Origin: Cylindrotheca closterium
Taxonomy: Eukaryota; Bacillariophyta; Bacillariophyceae; Bacillariales; Bacillariaceae
DNA length: 64,000 nucleotides
Direction of reading: 5' to 3'
NCBI GenBank assembly: GCA_933822405.4
Contig: CAKOGP040000446.1
Coordinates: 368,737-432,736, forward strand
Part shown: piece after piece, positions 30,533 to 38,698 of the stretch
Numbering within the stretch: the stretch's first letter is position 1
Layout: every line of letters starts with the position of its first letter
Translations under genes and position numbers: made by a program
The notes under the pieces: generated by a model
Told to the model about the DNA's origin: nothing
What the model saw: only the letters and a program-made list of their open reading frames with translations
Databases searched by the model: none

Positions 30533-30997
30533 TTAAAACTCTTCTTCATCAAGAATGTCATCCATCATTGCCCGATGCCCATTTTGCGCAGCCCAGTCTT
30601 CCTGTTGATGCGACGACAGAGCACCACATAATACAGTATCTTGACACGTATCCAACAATGCATCTCTGGCTTCTGATTGTGTCCAATCTTGAGCCCTTAC
30701 CGCTCCCGGAATTGACTTTTCTGGAAAGGCCACCGTATCCATAAAGCTTTCCCATGTCAATGTAGAGGCGGGTTCCCGTTCAAGCGGATAGTCTTGGGCT
30801 AAAGGATGTTCCTGGGAATTTCGTTCTTGGTCATTTGCATCGGCCGGAGATCGGTGCTCCATGAGCTGACGTTGCCAAGCTTCTTCCTCGTATTCTATTT
30901 GAATTGGAACAGAGTAGTCGGTTCCTTCCACAATCTCTTGTTGTTGCTTTTGATTTGACGTTTCTTGCCAGCTATCAATCATTTCTTGGAGCTTCAT
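30533..30997 (-). CDS. Small PDZ-less MDTVAFPEK-motif protein
   Basis: 154 residues, mostly polar with many Gln and Glu. The only strong feature is TWESFMDTVAFPEKS at about 81-95, nearly identical to two motifs in the triple-PDZ protein at 16743. The PDZ domain itself is absent. The C-terminus is acidic (MMDDILDEEEF). This may be a stand-alone carrier of an interaction motif that competes with, or bridges, the PDZ scaffolds; this is inference. It is divergent from the dienelactone hydrolase gene (352 bp apart), and a (GT)n run lies just upstream at 31014-31030. Confidence 0.7.
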   Translation of the reverse strand: MKLQEMIDSWQETSNQKQQQEIVEGTDYSVPIQIEYEEEAWQRQLMEHRSPADANDQERNSQEHPLAQDYPLEREPASTLTWESFMDTVAFPEKSIPGAVRAQDWTQSEARDALLDTCQDTVLCGALSSHQQEDWAAQNGHRAMMDDILDEEEF

Positions 30998-31349
30998 GTT
31001 GGTATGTATAATCGTGTGTGTGTGTGTGTGATGTGATGGGTGTTGTGTGAAGAGCGCACCAATTGGTGGGTGAGGTGATGGAAATCGGTGAAGTTTTCAA
31101 AATTGTGGACAAGCCTTTAGAATTTTAGAGTGATACGTGCGTTGAGCTAATATTATTTGGGACCAAGGTGCGCTGTAATAAATAATTTATGTCAAAACCG
31201 TTAGGGCGAAAAAGAACTTTCTGACTGACTCATTGGACTTCACACCATGCAAAATCATCAACGTCAGTCTATGCTTCCATCAAGAAAGAAGAAGAATCGT
31301 TACATCAAATAAGTTCCTCCTCATCAGAACAAGAACCAAGTAGCATAAT
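30998..31349. other. Divergent promoter with GT microsatellite
   Basis: 352 bp between divergent genes. (GT)8 at 31014-31030 sits in the presumed 5' leader of the motif protein. Confidence 0.6.
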
Positions 31350-32151
31350 ATGACAGTTCATCTTCCACCGTTTGTTTCTTTCAAGCCTTCTTCTGGAGGC
31401 AGCGACTCTCTTCCCGTCGTAATTGTCATCCAAGAGTGGTGGGGCGTCAATGACCAGTGCAAGGCTCATGCTCAAAAGATTGCGGATCTTGTCGGTGCGG
31501 AAGCCATCATCCCAGATTTGTACAAGGGAAAGCTCGGTCTGGAAGCAGAAGAGGCAAGTCATTTGATGGATAACCTTGACTTTAAGAATGCTGTCGATGA
31601 AATTGAAGTTCTTTGTGCCGAGCTCCAAAAGGACAACGCTGATCGAAAGATTGGTGTTGTTGGATTCTGCATGGGAGGATCCCTAGCACTGGCTACTGCG
31701 GCTCTTTTCAAGAAGCCACTAGCCGCTGTTGCTCCATTTTATGGCATTCCACCTGAAGCCCTCTGTAATGTTGCTGATATCGTGGCCAAGACTCCCATTC
31801 AAGGTAAGAAACTAAAGCGATATGGTTGCTTACTTCTGATCAACCGTTTGCTCATGGCACTGATTTCACTCTCCCGCTTCCATTTTAGGGCACTTTGGTG
31901 ATTTGGATCACTTTGCGGGTTTCAGTGACAAACCTTCGGTGGATGCTCTAGAAGCGAAGCTCAAGGCTGCTCCAGGGGATAAGCCATTTGAGATTCACCG
32001 GTACGAAAAGGAAGGACATGCCTTCATGAACCATGATGAATTCTCAATGGCCCAAGTGAAGAAATTGGGGTTCCCTGGTGCCTTTGCACAAGAAGACCGT
32101 GATCTTGCATGGTCTCGACTCTCCGAATTCTTGAAGAAGAATCTCCTCTAA
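31350..32151 (+). CDS. Dienelactone hydrolase family protein (two exons)
   Basis: Exons 31350-31803 and 31889-32151, joined across an 85-bp GT-AG intron (donor GTAAGA, acceptor TTTTAG), give 238 residues. The unspliced frame would stop at 31901, after reading through the intron. The alpha/beta-hydrolase triad of this family is complete: nucleophile C107 in GFCMGGS, D156 in FGDLDHF, H195 in EGHAFMN. The N-terminal IQEWWGVNDQC is the usual DLH oxyanion/substrate segment. Classic members open dienelactone rings in chloroaromatic breakdown; eukaryotic relatives act on varied lactones and esters. Probably cytosolic. The intron falls just before the strand carrying the acid residue. It converges with the gene ending at 32266. 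Confidence 0.9.
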
Positions 32152-32265
32152 ATAATGCTGATAGCGATCGTTTTTAAATACAATTATCCCATTTCTGATT
32201 GTATTTACGGAACAGAACTATTGCCACCTCAACCAAGGGATGTGCCCCATTCCCCACGTTTCACC

Positions 32266-34275
32266 TTATCGCAGACAAAGAGCAATCTCCAGTGTTGTCA
32301 GAAATCGGTCGACAAGATTTTCTGACACACAATCGTGGGTAACATTTGTTTGCTCGGAAGCAACGCTCAACGCATCCCTCGATCTGAGGGAACCGTCCTT
32401 TGTTCCCCTTCGAGTTACTTCCTTTGTAGAATTGTTCTCGGAGTGAATCGATCGAACACCCTTGATTGCCATATCAAAAGCAGCTTCAATTGGCATGTTT
32501 GTCATTTTGTTGTGTTTGGCAGAGCTGCTGTATGCATTCCCCCAGTCGCCATTGTTTTCAGCATCCTCGTGACTTTGTTCAAAAGTGTCATCCTGACTCT
32601 CTTCAACAGATATGGCACCGTCATCGACCACCGATTTGTTTGGAATCATCATGAGCATGTTGTCTAGACTGTCGGGGAACAAACTTGAATCTGTACTTCT
32701 TGAGTCTTTTTCTACCGTTGCTTGGGTCGGAGATGCCGCTGGATCTGCGTCATCATTGATGGCAGGACGAATACCATCGTCTTTACTCACCGAAGTCGCA
32801 TTGGACTCGGTTTCCGCATTGCTGCTTACCTCTTCAACGATCTTTTCCAACTTGGAAAAGGGTTCATATGCAGCAGGTTGAGCAATATTGGAGTCATGAT
32901 TGGCCATGGAAGAAGACTGGGACTCAAAGACGTAATGATTGTTGTTGACGCAGCCTCGGAATTCGAAAACGCCATCTTCTCCGCTGAGAGTGGGGTGTAT
33001 GTCGCCATCGTCATCATTATCAACCTCATTATTTGAGTGCTTGTCTTCTGCTTCTATAAAGTTTCGAAACTTGAAGATTTCATCATCATCAAAGTCTTCC
33101 AGACTCAAGACGCGGTCGACTGTGAGAAGTTCATCAATTTCACCATACGAGTCACTAATCTCATCGCTTTCCATGCCTTCGATTTCATTCCCCCAATCGA
33201 AAATCATGAAGTCCTCGACAGAAGATGGACAGAGATACTGAGGAATGATGATTGTGCCTTGGTTGGCAAAGAATCGTTGGAAACTTCTCCAGAGCGGATC
33301 ATCGTTTGATGCGTTGAAATATTGGATCAATGACGTCTCCGCATTAGAGTTGTCGACATGCTCAGGCTGTGCAGGGGAAGCAGCAATCGATAGGTATCGC
33401 CGAGAAAGTTGCCACGAGATGGAGAACAGAGCAGTAGCAGAGGTTTGATCTTGCTTCCAGAATACAAGCATGATTTGTTTCATTTCTTCGATGCGTGGAT
33501 CAATAGTTTGCTTTGTTGGTCGTGCTAATACATTTTTGTAGTAGGCATCCATGGCCATAATGGAGGCTTCCAAAGGCGATGACGGAGTCTTGGCTATATT
33601 CTTTTCTTCTCTTGCTCTTCTCGGTGGCGTTTCCGTCCCCTTCTCGTCTTCGTCATCATCAAAGGTATCTCGGGAACACCTCGAATAACTGTGCATGGAG
33701 AAGCTCTCTAGAATATTGCTTTCTGTGATTGAAATCTCTTGGATAGGATCTGCAAACGCATATTTGTTGTTCTCGTCTTCCAGGGACATTGCCGAAGGAA
33801 TAATCAGGTTTGGTTGGGTTCGTCCGGTAGGCACTCTCATGTTTGGCAAGGATTCGAATGTTGACCCATTGCTGGACTCGGAGCTGTTATTAGATTCTGT
33901 CTTGTCGCTTTCGGCTTCCTCAGTAGCTGTCTCACTGTCGGATCCTCTGTCGTTACTATTGGAGGATGACGATTCGTCTTCGTAGTATGGCGTTCGTGCA
34001 TCCGAGCGCTGTCGACATCCTCTGACCATAGTGTTGTCTTTGACTAGAGGGGCGTTGGAGGATTCGGAGTCTTCCAGCGAGTTGATTGGGTCTCTTCTCT
34101 CTCGCATTCGAAGAATGGCAGGATAGTTGTCCACACTTTCATATGCGACTTCTTGGAGTGAGCTAGTAGTAAATTTCAATACACCAAGTGTTCCGTCATG
34201 GATTTTACCCTCCTTCAAAAATCCGCCTTGGCGCATTCGAAGGAGAGGGGAGCAATTTTCAAAAGGATCTGTCAT
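32266..34275 (-). CDS. Large acidic hypothetical protein
   Basis: 669 residues, mostly Ser/Asp/Glu-rich and probably disordered. The N-terminus has two similar segments, LLRMRQGG and ILRMRERRD. A more ordered helical core lies about 240-370 (MAMDAYYKNVLARPT, MKQIMLVFWKQDQTSATALF, LSRRYLSIAA, LWRSFQRFFANQG), with hydrophobic spacing suggesting a globular domain I do not recognise. The C-terminus ends with VDRFLTTLEIALCLR. No catalytic motif found. Convergent with the dienelactone hydrolase gene (114 bp), divergent from the transporter gene (329 bp). A role in signalling or scaffolding would be a guess. Confidence 0.65.
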   Translation of the reverse strand: MTDPFENCSPLLRMRQGGFLKEGKIHDGTLGVLKFTTSSLQEVAYESVDNYPAILRMRERRDPINSLEDSESSNAPLVKDNTMVRGCRQRSDARTPYYEDESSSSNSNDRGSDSETATEEAESDKTESNNSSESSNGSTFESLPNMRVPTGRTQPNLIIPSAMSLEDENNKYAFADPIQEISITESNILESFSMHSYSRCSRDTFDDDEDEKGTETPPRRAREEKNIAKTPSSPLEASIMAMDAYYKNVLARPTKQTIDPRIEEMKQIMLVFWKQDQTSATALFSISWQLSRRYLSIAASPAQPEHVDNSNAETSLIQYFNASNDDPLWRSFQRFFANQGTIIIPQYLCPSSVEDFMIFDWGNEIEGMESDEISDSYGEIDELLTVDRVLSLEDFDDDEIFKFRNFIEAEDKHSNNEVDNDDDGDIHPTLSGEDGVFEFRGCVNNNHYVFESQSSSMANHDSNIAQPAAYEPFSKLEKIVEEVSSNAETESNATSVSKDDGIRPAINDDADPAASPTQATVEKDSRSTDSSLFPDSLDNMLMMIPNKSVVDDGAISVEESQDDTFEQSHEDAENNGDWGNAYSSSAKHNKMTNMPIEAAFDMAIKGVRSIHSENNSTKEVTRRGTKDGSLRSRDALSVASEQTNVTHDCVSENLVDRFLTTLEIALCLR

Positions 34276-34604
34276 CGTTGTTTTGTCTTTTTGAGCTTTT
34301 GTTTGGAAATGTTGGTTTCGTGATGGGCCGCATATCCAAATTCAACGTTCGTGCAGCTATTTACCAAAATGGCGATTGGCTTGCTTAGTTATTTTTATGA
34401 ATACCTAGGCGAAAAGCGAAGCGAAATTCTCAACTGACGCGTGCTGTTGTCCGCAACAGATCGATCCATTCGACTAACCCATAAACCACACTTGTTTGAG
34501 TCACAATAACAAGTGTCGCCTTTGAAGCCGTACCAGGTACCCTGATTGATTAGTTGTTGCTGCTGGTCTACAAGCAACTCTAAAATCCTTTTACACAATG
34601 CTGC
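34276..34604. other. Divergent promoter region
   Basis: 329 bp between the acidic protein and the peptide transporter gene. GTACCAGGTACC-type words occur near 34530-34540. Nothing else recognised. Confidence 0.5.
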
Positions 34605-36458
34605 ATGAAATCTCTCCGTAGACGCTCAAATAAAACAATGTCTGATTCTGCTGAAACGGAACTCGAGATGAAACACAGAAATAAGTCAGGGGGAGGGTCA
34701 TCATTATCATCACTACCAATGATGCAAGTAGAGGATGAGCTACTGTCGGATAGTATACGCATTCAAGAAACATCGAAGGGTTTCCTCACGCCTGTTGTGT
34801 GGTCTATTTTGGCATGCGAGGCTGCGGAACGCTTTGCCTATTTTGGATTTCGAGCCATTTTGGTGTTGTATTTCAAGAATGCCCTTCAATTGTCTGAGAC
34901 TACGGCAATCGCCTTGTTTGCCTATGTTGCCAGTTTGGCCTACTTTTCTCCCATTATTGGTGCCTTGTTGGCCGATGGAAGTTGGGGTCGATATCGCACC
35001 ATCATCCGCTTTGCGTCCCTCTATCTCGTGGGTCTCGCTATTCTCACCGTTGGAGCATTCCTTCATTCGAACTATAAGCAGGGTGGCACTGATTCTTCAG
35101 TAGCAACTGAACTTTCCGAGTCGGAATTGTTTCAGAAACGAGCCACGACCTTTACTGGCTTATTCTTTGTTTGTATAGGAACTGGTGGCATCAAGCCTTG
35201 TGTCAGTGCCTTTGGAGCAGATCAAGTGGCCTCTCAGTCGAAAGGCAATGAATCTCATGACGACAATACCGAGCATGCAGCTGACGAAGGACCAAGTTCC
35301 AGCCTTGAAGTTCAAGCATTCTTTGCTTACTTTTACTTTTGCATTAATCTTGGAGCTCTAACTTCGATATTCTTGGTTCCAATCGTCAAGGCGCGCTACG
35401 GCTTTGGTTTTGCCTTTTTGGCACCCACAATTTTTCTTTTCTTTGCATTGGTGGCATTTTTGTCCAAACGGAAGGAGTATGTGCACCATGTTCCAGGACA
35501 ACGAGGATCCTTGGGGAGCATGTTTTGGCTATGCGGTCTACTGCTACACGAACGAATAAAGGAATGGTGGAGGTCCCCACAAAGTGACTATCAAAGCATC
35601 CAGCCATCACCAAGAACCTCTCCGCCAAGTGTGGAGCAGAGCAATGAGTGGACTGCCCAGCAACTAGAAGATGCCAACCGTACACTGCAAATTCTTCCAG
35701 TGTTGTCAATGTTGCCTATCTTTTGGATGCTATACGATCAACAGGGTTCCGTGTGGACGCTTCAGGCATCGCGAATGCATTTGACGTTTGGAATTGAACC
35801 AGAGCAAATGAATGTCATCAACCCAGTGGAAATCTTGCTATTTATCCCACTCTTTGACAAGTGCATTTATCCATCCATCGAACGCTTGATGGGTCGTCCC
35901 TTTACACATTTGTCTCGCATGGCTTGGGGAATGTTGTTCTGCGCAATTTCCTTTTTTGTGAGTGGAGTTTTAGAATCCGTCCTTCAGGCCCAAGCGGAAG
36001 CGAACCATGATGATGTTGATTCAGATAGCAACGGCAACGGCAACGGCAAAAGCAACATATCCATTCTCTGGCAACTGCCTCAGATCACCCTACTTTCCAT
36101 TGCCGAAATATTACTGTCCGTCACTGGATACGACTTTTGCTATTCCAACTCTTCGTCGAGTTGCAAGGCTCTCATCATGGCACTCTTCCTTATGACCACG
36201 GCTGGTGGCGACTTTTTTGCGGGAATCCTGTACAATGGGCTCTTTCAGGATATGAATCGAGCTACCGTGATGCACGTTTGTGGTGGACTGATGATGTTGA
36301 ACCTCCTTTTGTTTTTGCGAGTGGCCAAATGGTGGAACCAGTGCCAAGCCGAACTTCAGATGACGGGGACACTGCTAACATCTAGTGGCGGTGACGAGGT
36401 ATCAATGCAACAAGACGAAGGAATGGGCGGTAGGAAAAGCGACGTTGAACTGACATGA
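34605..36458 (+). CDS. Proton-coupled oligopeptide/nitrate transporter (POT/PTR/NPF family)
   Basis: 617 residues, about twelve TM helices. The family's proton-coupling motif ExxER is present as EAAERFAYFG (E72, E75, R76) in TM1. Other landmarks: ALLADGSWGRYRTI after TM2-3, GTGGIKPCVSAFGADQ (the PTR2 signature) and AYFYFCINLGAL. The large central loop is hydrophilic. FWMLYDQQGSVWTLQA matches the TM7 region of the family. Members carry di- and tripeptides or, in plants, nitrate and hormones; the substrate cannot be set here. An inserted Asn/Gly-rich repeat (SNGNGNGKSN) lies before TM10. The start at 34605 or the ATG at 34638 would both work; the acidic N-terminus is cytosolic. Confidence 0.9.
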   Translation: MKSLRRRSNKTMSDSAETELEMKHRNKSGGGSSLSSLPMMQVEDELLSDSIRIQETSKGFLTPVVWSILACEAAERFAYFGFRAILVLYFKNALQLSETTAIALFAYVASLAYFSPIIGALLADGSWGRYRTIIRFASLYLVGLAILTVGAFLHSNYKQGGTDSSVATELSESELFQKRATTFTGLFFVCIGTGGIKPCVSAFGADQVASQSKGNESHDDNTEHAADEGPSSSLEVQAFFAYFYFCINLGALTSIFLVPIVKARYGFGFAFLAPTIFLFFALVAFLSKRKEYVHHVPGQRGSLGSMFWLCGLLLHERIKEWWRSPQSDYQSIQPSPRTSPPSVEQSNEWTAQQLEDANRTLQILPVLSMLPIFWMLYDQQGSVWTLQASRMHLTFGIEPEQMNVINPVEILLFIPLFDKCIYPSIERLMGRPFTHLSRMAWGMLFCAISFFVSGVLESVLQAQAEANHDDVDSDSNGNGNGKSNISILWQLPQITLLSIAEILLSVTGYDFCYSNSSSSCKALIMALFLMTTAGGDFFAGILYNGLFQDMNRATVMHVCGGLMMLNLLLFLRVAKWWNQCQAELQMTGTLLTSSGGDEVSMQQDEGMGGRKSDVELT

Positions 36459-36621
36459 AGAAGACGAAGATGATGGTACTTGTAGACCCAAGGTTTTTCA
36501 AAAGGCCTGATAGGAATGGATGAATCATTGAATCTTTTGTCGAGAGAATCTTCGTTCATTTAGAACGAAGATACTAAATGGGCGGCATTCCTTTGGAACG
36601 GAAATGCAGCCACTCCGATAG

Positions 36622-36972
36622 TCATAATGCTTCGAGCCTAACAGACCCTGTAACGGTTCCGGGATGCCCGCATTTAGTAATACATAGGTAGGTTCCACCT
36701 TTTAAAAAGAAAAGACCTCCTCGCCCGCTCTTTGCGTTTCTCATTTTTGAGAGTGTTCTTATGAAAATCGCGTTTGATAAGTGATTCCATTTCGAGTCCT
36801 TATGTAATATTGTTAAGATATCGCCAAAGGCCTTTTGTGATGAAATCGTTTTGAGATTCTCAGTTTCGGCAAGAAGAAACCGTGGCCCTCGGAAGACGAG
36901 GTGTACTGGTACCGGTTTACCAAATGAATATTCAAGTATGGCGTCGTAGCCAGTAGGACCTAACAGTAGCAT
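36622..36972 (-). CDS. Possible small hypothetical protein
   Basis: ATG-initiated frame of 116 codons beginning MLLLGPTGYDAILEYS and ending GTVTGSVRLEAL. The composition is not obviously low-complexity, but no family is recognised and there is no supporting neighbour. It occupies most of an otherwise empty 662-bp gap between the transporter and the silaffin-like pair. Could be chance. Confidence 0.25.
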   Translation of the reverse strand: MLLLGPTGYDAILEYSFGKPVPVHLVFRGPRFLLAETENLKTISSQKAFGDILTILHKDSKWNHLSNAIFIRTLSKMRNAKSGRGGLFFLKGGTYLCITKCGHPGTVTGSVRLEAL

Positions 36973-37120
36973 CAGATCTAAAGGATCTTAGCAACGTAAC
37001 ACAAACTTAACGTTATAATCCTATGTAAAAAACGGCACATGCAACATTGCCAGTCCACTATCGATAATGGCTTGATTTCACAACCTCATATTGAAATCAT
37101 CATTAGATCTCTTCCTTCGT

Positions 37121-37576
37121 CTACCATCTTCTGCTGGAGCTTCCTCCCTTTCCTTTTCCTCCTTTTCCTTTTCCCTTGCCCTTGCTGACAGAGGGAGTCA
37201 TGCTTGGAGATGCTGATGGAAGCATGGTGGGGGCCTTGGTTGGCATCTTGGAGGGAGAAGTGGTAGGAGTCTTTGTTGGAGGAGGTGTGCTGGGCGCCGA
37301 AGTAGGGATCTTGGAGGGCATACTTGTAGGCGCCTTGGTAGGCACCTTGGAGGGAGAAGTGGTGGGAGTCAAGGTAGGCTTAGGAGTGCCCTTGCCCTTT
37401 CCGCTGCTCGAGGAGGAGGAGCCGCCCTTGCCCTTGCCGCCCTTGCCTTTTCCGCTCATCATGTAAGTGTAGAGATCGGTGTCTTCGTGGCTCAGCTCAC
37501 GACGCATTCCTCTTTGTCCATGGACAGAGGTGCTCAGAGCGATGAGGAGAAGGAGCGAGAAGATCTTGGTCAACAT
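37121..37576 (-). CDS. Silaffin-like secreted protein, copy A
   Basis: 151 residues. Signal peptide MLTKIFSLLLLIALSTSVHG, then QRGMRREL, containing an RXL (REL) of the kind reported as a processing site in diatom silaffins and cingulins. The mature chain has SGKGKGGKGKGG, a Ser run, a long T/S/P-rich stretch with repeated SPSKMPTKAPT-type units, a second KGKGKGGKGKGG block and the end SSRRW. Lys spaced by one residue between Gly, with abundant Ser, is the composition that in silaffins is polyamine-modified and phosphorylated to precipitate silica. Secreted or held in the silica deposition vesicle is inference. It is a tandem paralogue of the gene at 38228. Confidence 0.8.
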   Translation of the reverse strand: MLTKIFSLLLLIALSTSVHGQRGMRRELSHEDTDLYTYMMSGKGKGGKGKGGSSSSSSGKGKGTPKPTLTPTTSPSKVPTKAPTSMPSKIPTSAPSTPPPTKTPTTSPSKMPTKAPTMLPSASPSMTPSVSKGKGKGKGGKGKGGSSSRRW

Positions 37577-38227
37577 TGTGTTTTTACTTCAGGTTAATAA
37601 ATGGATCTGACGAGAATTGTGAGAAACGTGGAGTTTTTATCTCCCGATTTCTTTAGTTCAAATAGTAGTGGCTTGGCGCCGCCTAACTGGCTCGAGCTGC
37701 CCTGCTGCCCTTGCCAATGAACGGAAAAAGAACATAGAAGATCTAAAGCTTCATTTGCTTCGGAACGGACAAGGGAAGCGGGTAAAGTTCAAATATGCTA
37801 CAAATTTTCCGTGTTTGAACTAGAGATGCTTGCTCGCATGAGTGATTAGGACGTTTTAACGGTAGTACTTTTCACTTACCGATCGTCGAACGGTCAGATC
37901 GAGAGATCCGCGCCTGCTTGATTGGAGATTCGATCTTTGTACGCTGCAGGCTGCAGGTGTAAACGAAAGATCCGAAAATGCTTCCACGTTCCTGCTGGTT
38001 TGCTGCCCGAAGACTTTCGTATTCTGTATGATGACCATCTCGGTGCTCCAGCATGGCTCTAAAGTAGAACTAGATGCTACTGAATCAAAATGAAAAGTTT
38101 TGTAACTTTATAAACGTTATATATGTAATCTATGCAATACAGGGCACATTCTCGGAATCATCAGTCAAGAATGGCTTCATTTGATACTTTGATCACAACC
38201 ATGAGATCGGTCGTTTCGGCAGGCAGC
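37577..38227. other. Gap between silaffin-like paralogues
   Basis: Holds the promoter of copy A, including a block conserved upstream of copy B (37797-37840) and a shared CTCGAGCTG word near 37691. No gene seen. Confidence 0.6.
37797..37840 (-). promoter_or_regulatory. Conserved upstream block of silaffin-like copy A
   Basis: GCTACAAATTTTCCG followed by G-T/G and ending ATGCTTGCTCGCA is matched at 38894-38936 upstream of copy B (ATGCTAGCTCGCA). The distance to the start codon is about 220 bp here. Conservation could mark a shared regulatory element or simply recent duplication. Confidence 0.55.
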
Positions 38228-38698
38228 TTACCATCTTCTCATGCCTTTTCCACTGGATCCTTTTCCGCTGGATCCCTTTCCACTGGATCCTTTTCCTCCT
38301 TTGCCCTTGCCCGTGGAAGGAGCCGAACTTGGAGATTCAGAGGGGATAGTGGATGGCATCTTGGACATGCTAGGACTCATGGATGGAGTCACTGAGGGAG
38401 TCATGGTTGGGGTCTTGGATGGTGACGCGGAGGGCATCATGGTTGGGGTCTTGGAGGGAGCATCAGTAGGGGCATTTGAGACAGAAGGCGAAGCTGAAGG
38501 CATCATAGAAGGTGTAGACGATGGCATGGGTGTTCCGCCCTTGCCCTTTCCTCCTTTGCCCTTTCCGCTCGACGACGAAGACATGCCCTTGCCCATTCCT
38601 TTACCTTCCATCTGGAGGCCACGGCGCCCACCTCTTTGTCCATTGACAGAGGTGCTCAAGGCAATAAGGAGAAGTAGGCAGAAGATCTTGGTCAACAT
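38228..38698 (-). CDS. Silaffin-like secreted protein, copy B
   Basis: 156 residues from the ATG at 38698, chosen because it begins the signal peptide MLTKIFCLLLLIALSTSVNG, near-identical to copy A; the frame runs open further upstream. After the signal comes QRGGRRGL, again an RXL (RGL). The mature chain has MEGKGMGKGM, a Ser run, GKGKGGKGKGG, a Met/Ser/Pro-rich repeat region (TPSMMPSASPS, TPSVTPSMSPSM) and a C-terminal GKGSSGKGSSGKGSSGKG block ending MRRW. The Met-rich repeats and SSGKG block differ from copy A while both ends are conserved, suggesting divergence of the middle after duplication. Probable silica-associated matrix protein. Confidence 0.8.
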   Translation of the reverse strand: MLTKIFCLLLLIALSTSVNGQRGGRRGLQMEGKGMGKGMSSSSSGKGKGGKGKGGTPMPSSTPSMMPSASPSVSNAPTDAPSKTPTMMPSASPSKTPTMTPSVTPSMSPSMSKMPSTIPSESPSSAPSTGKGKGGKGSSGKGSSGKGSSGKGMRRW

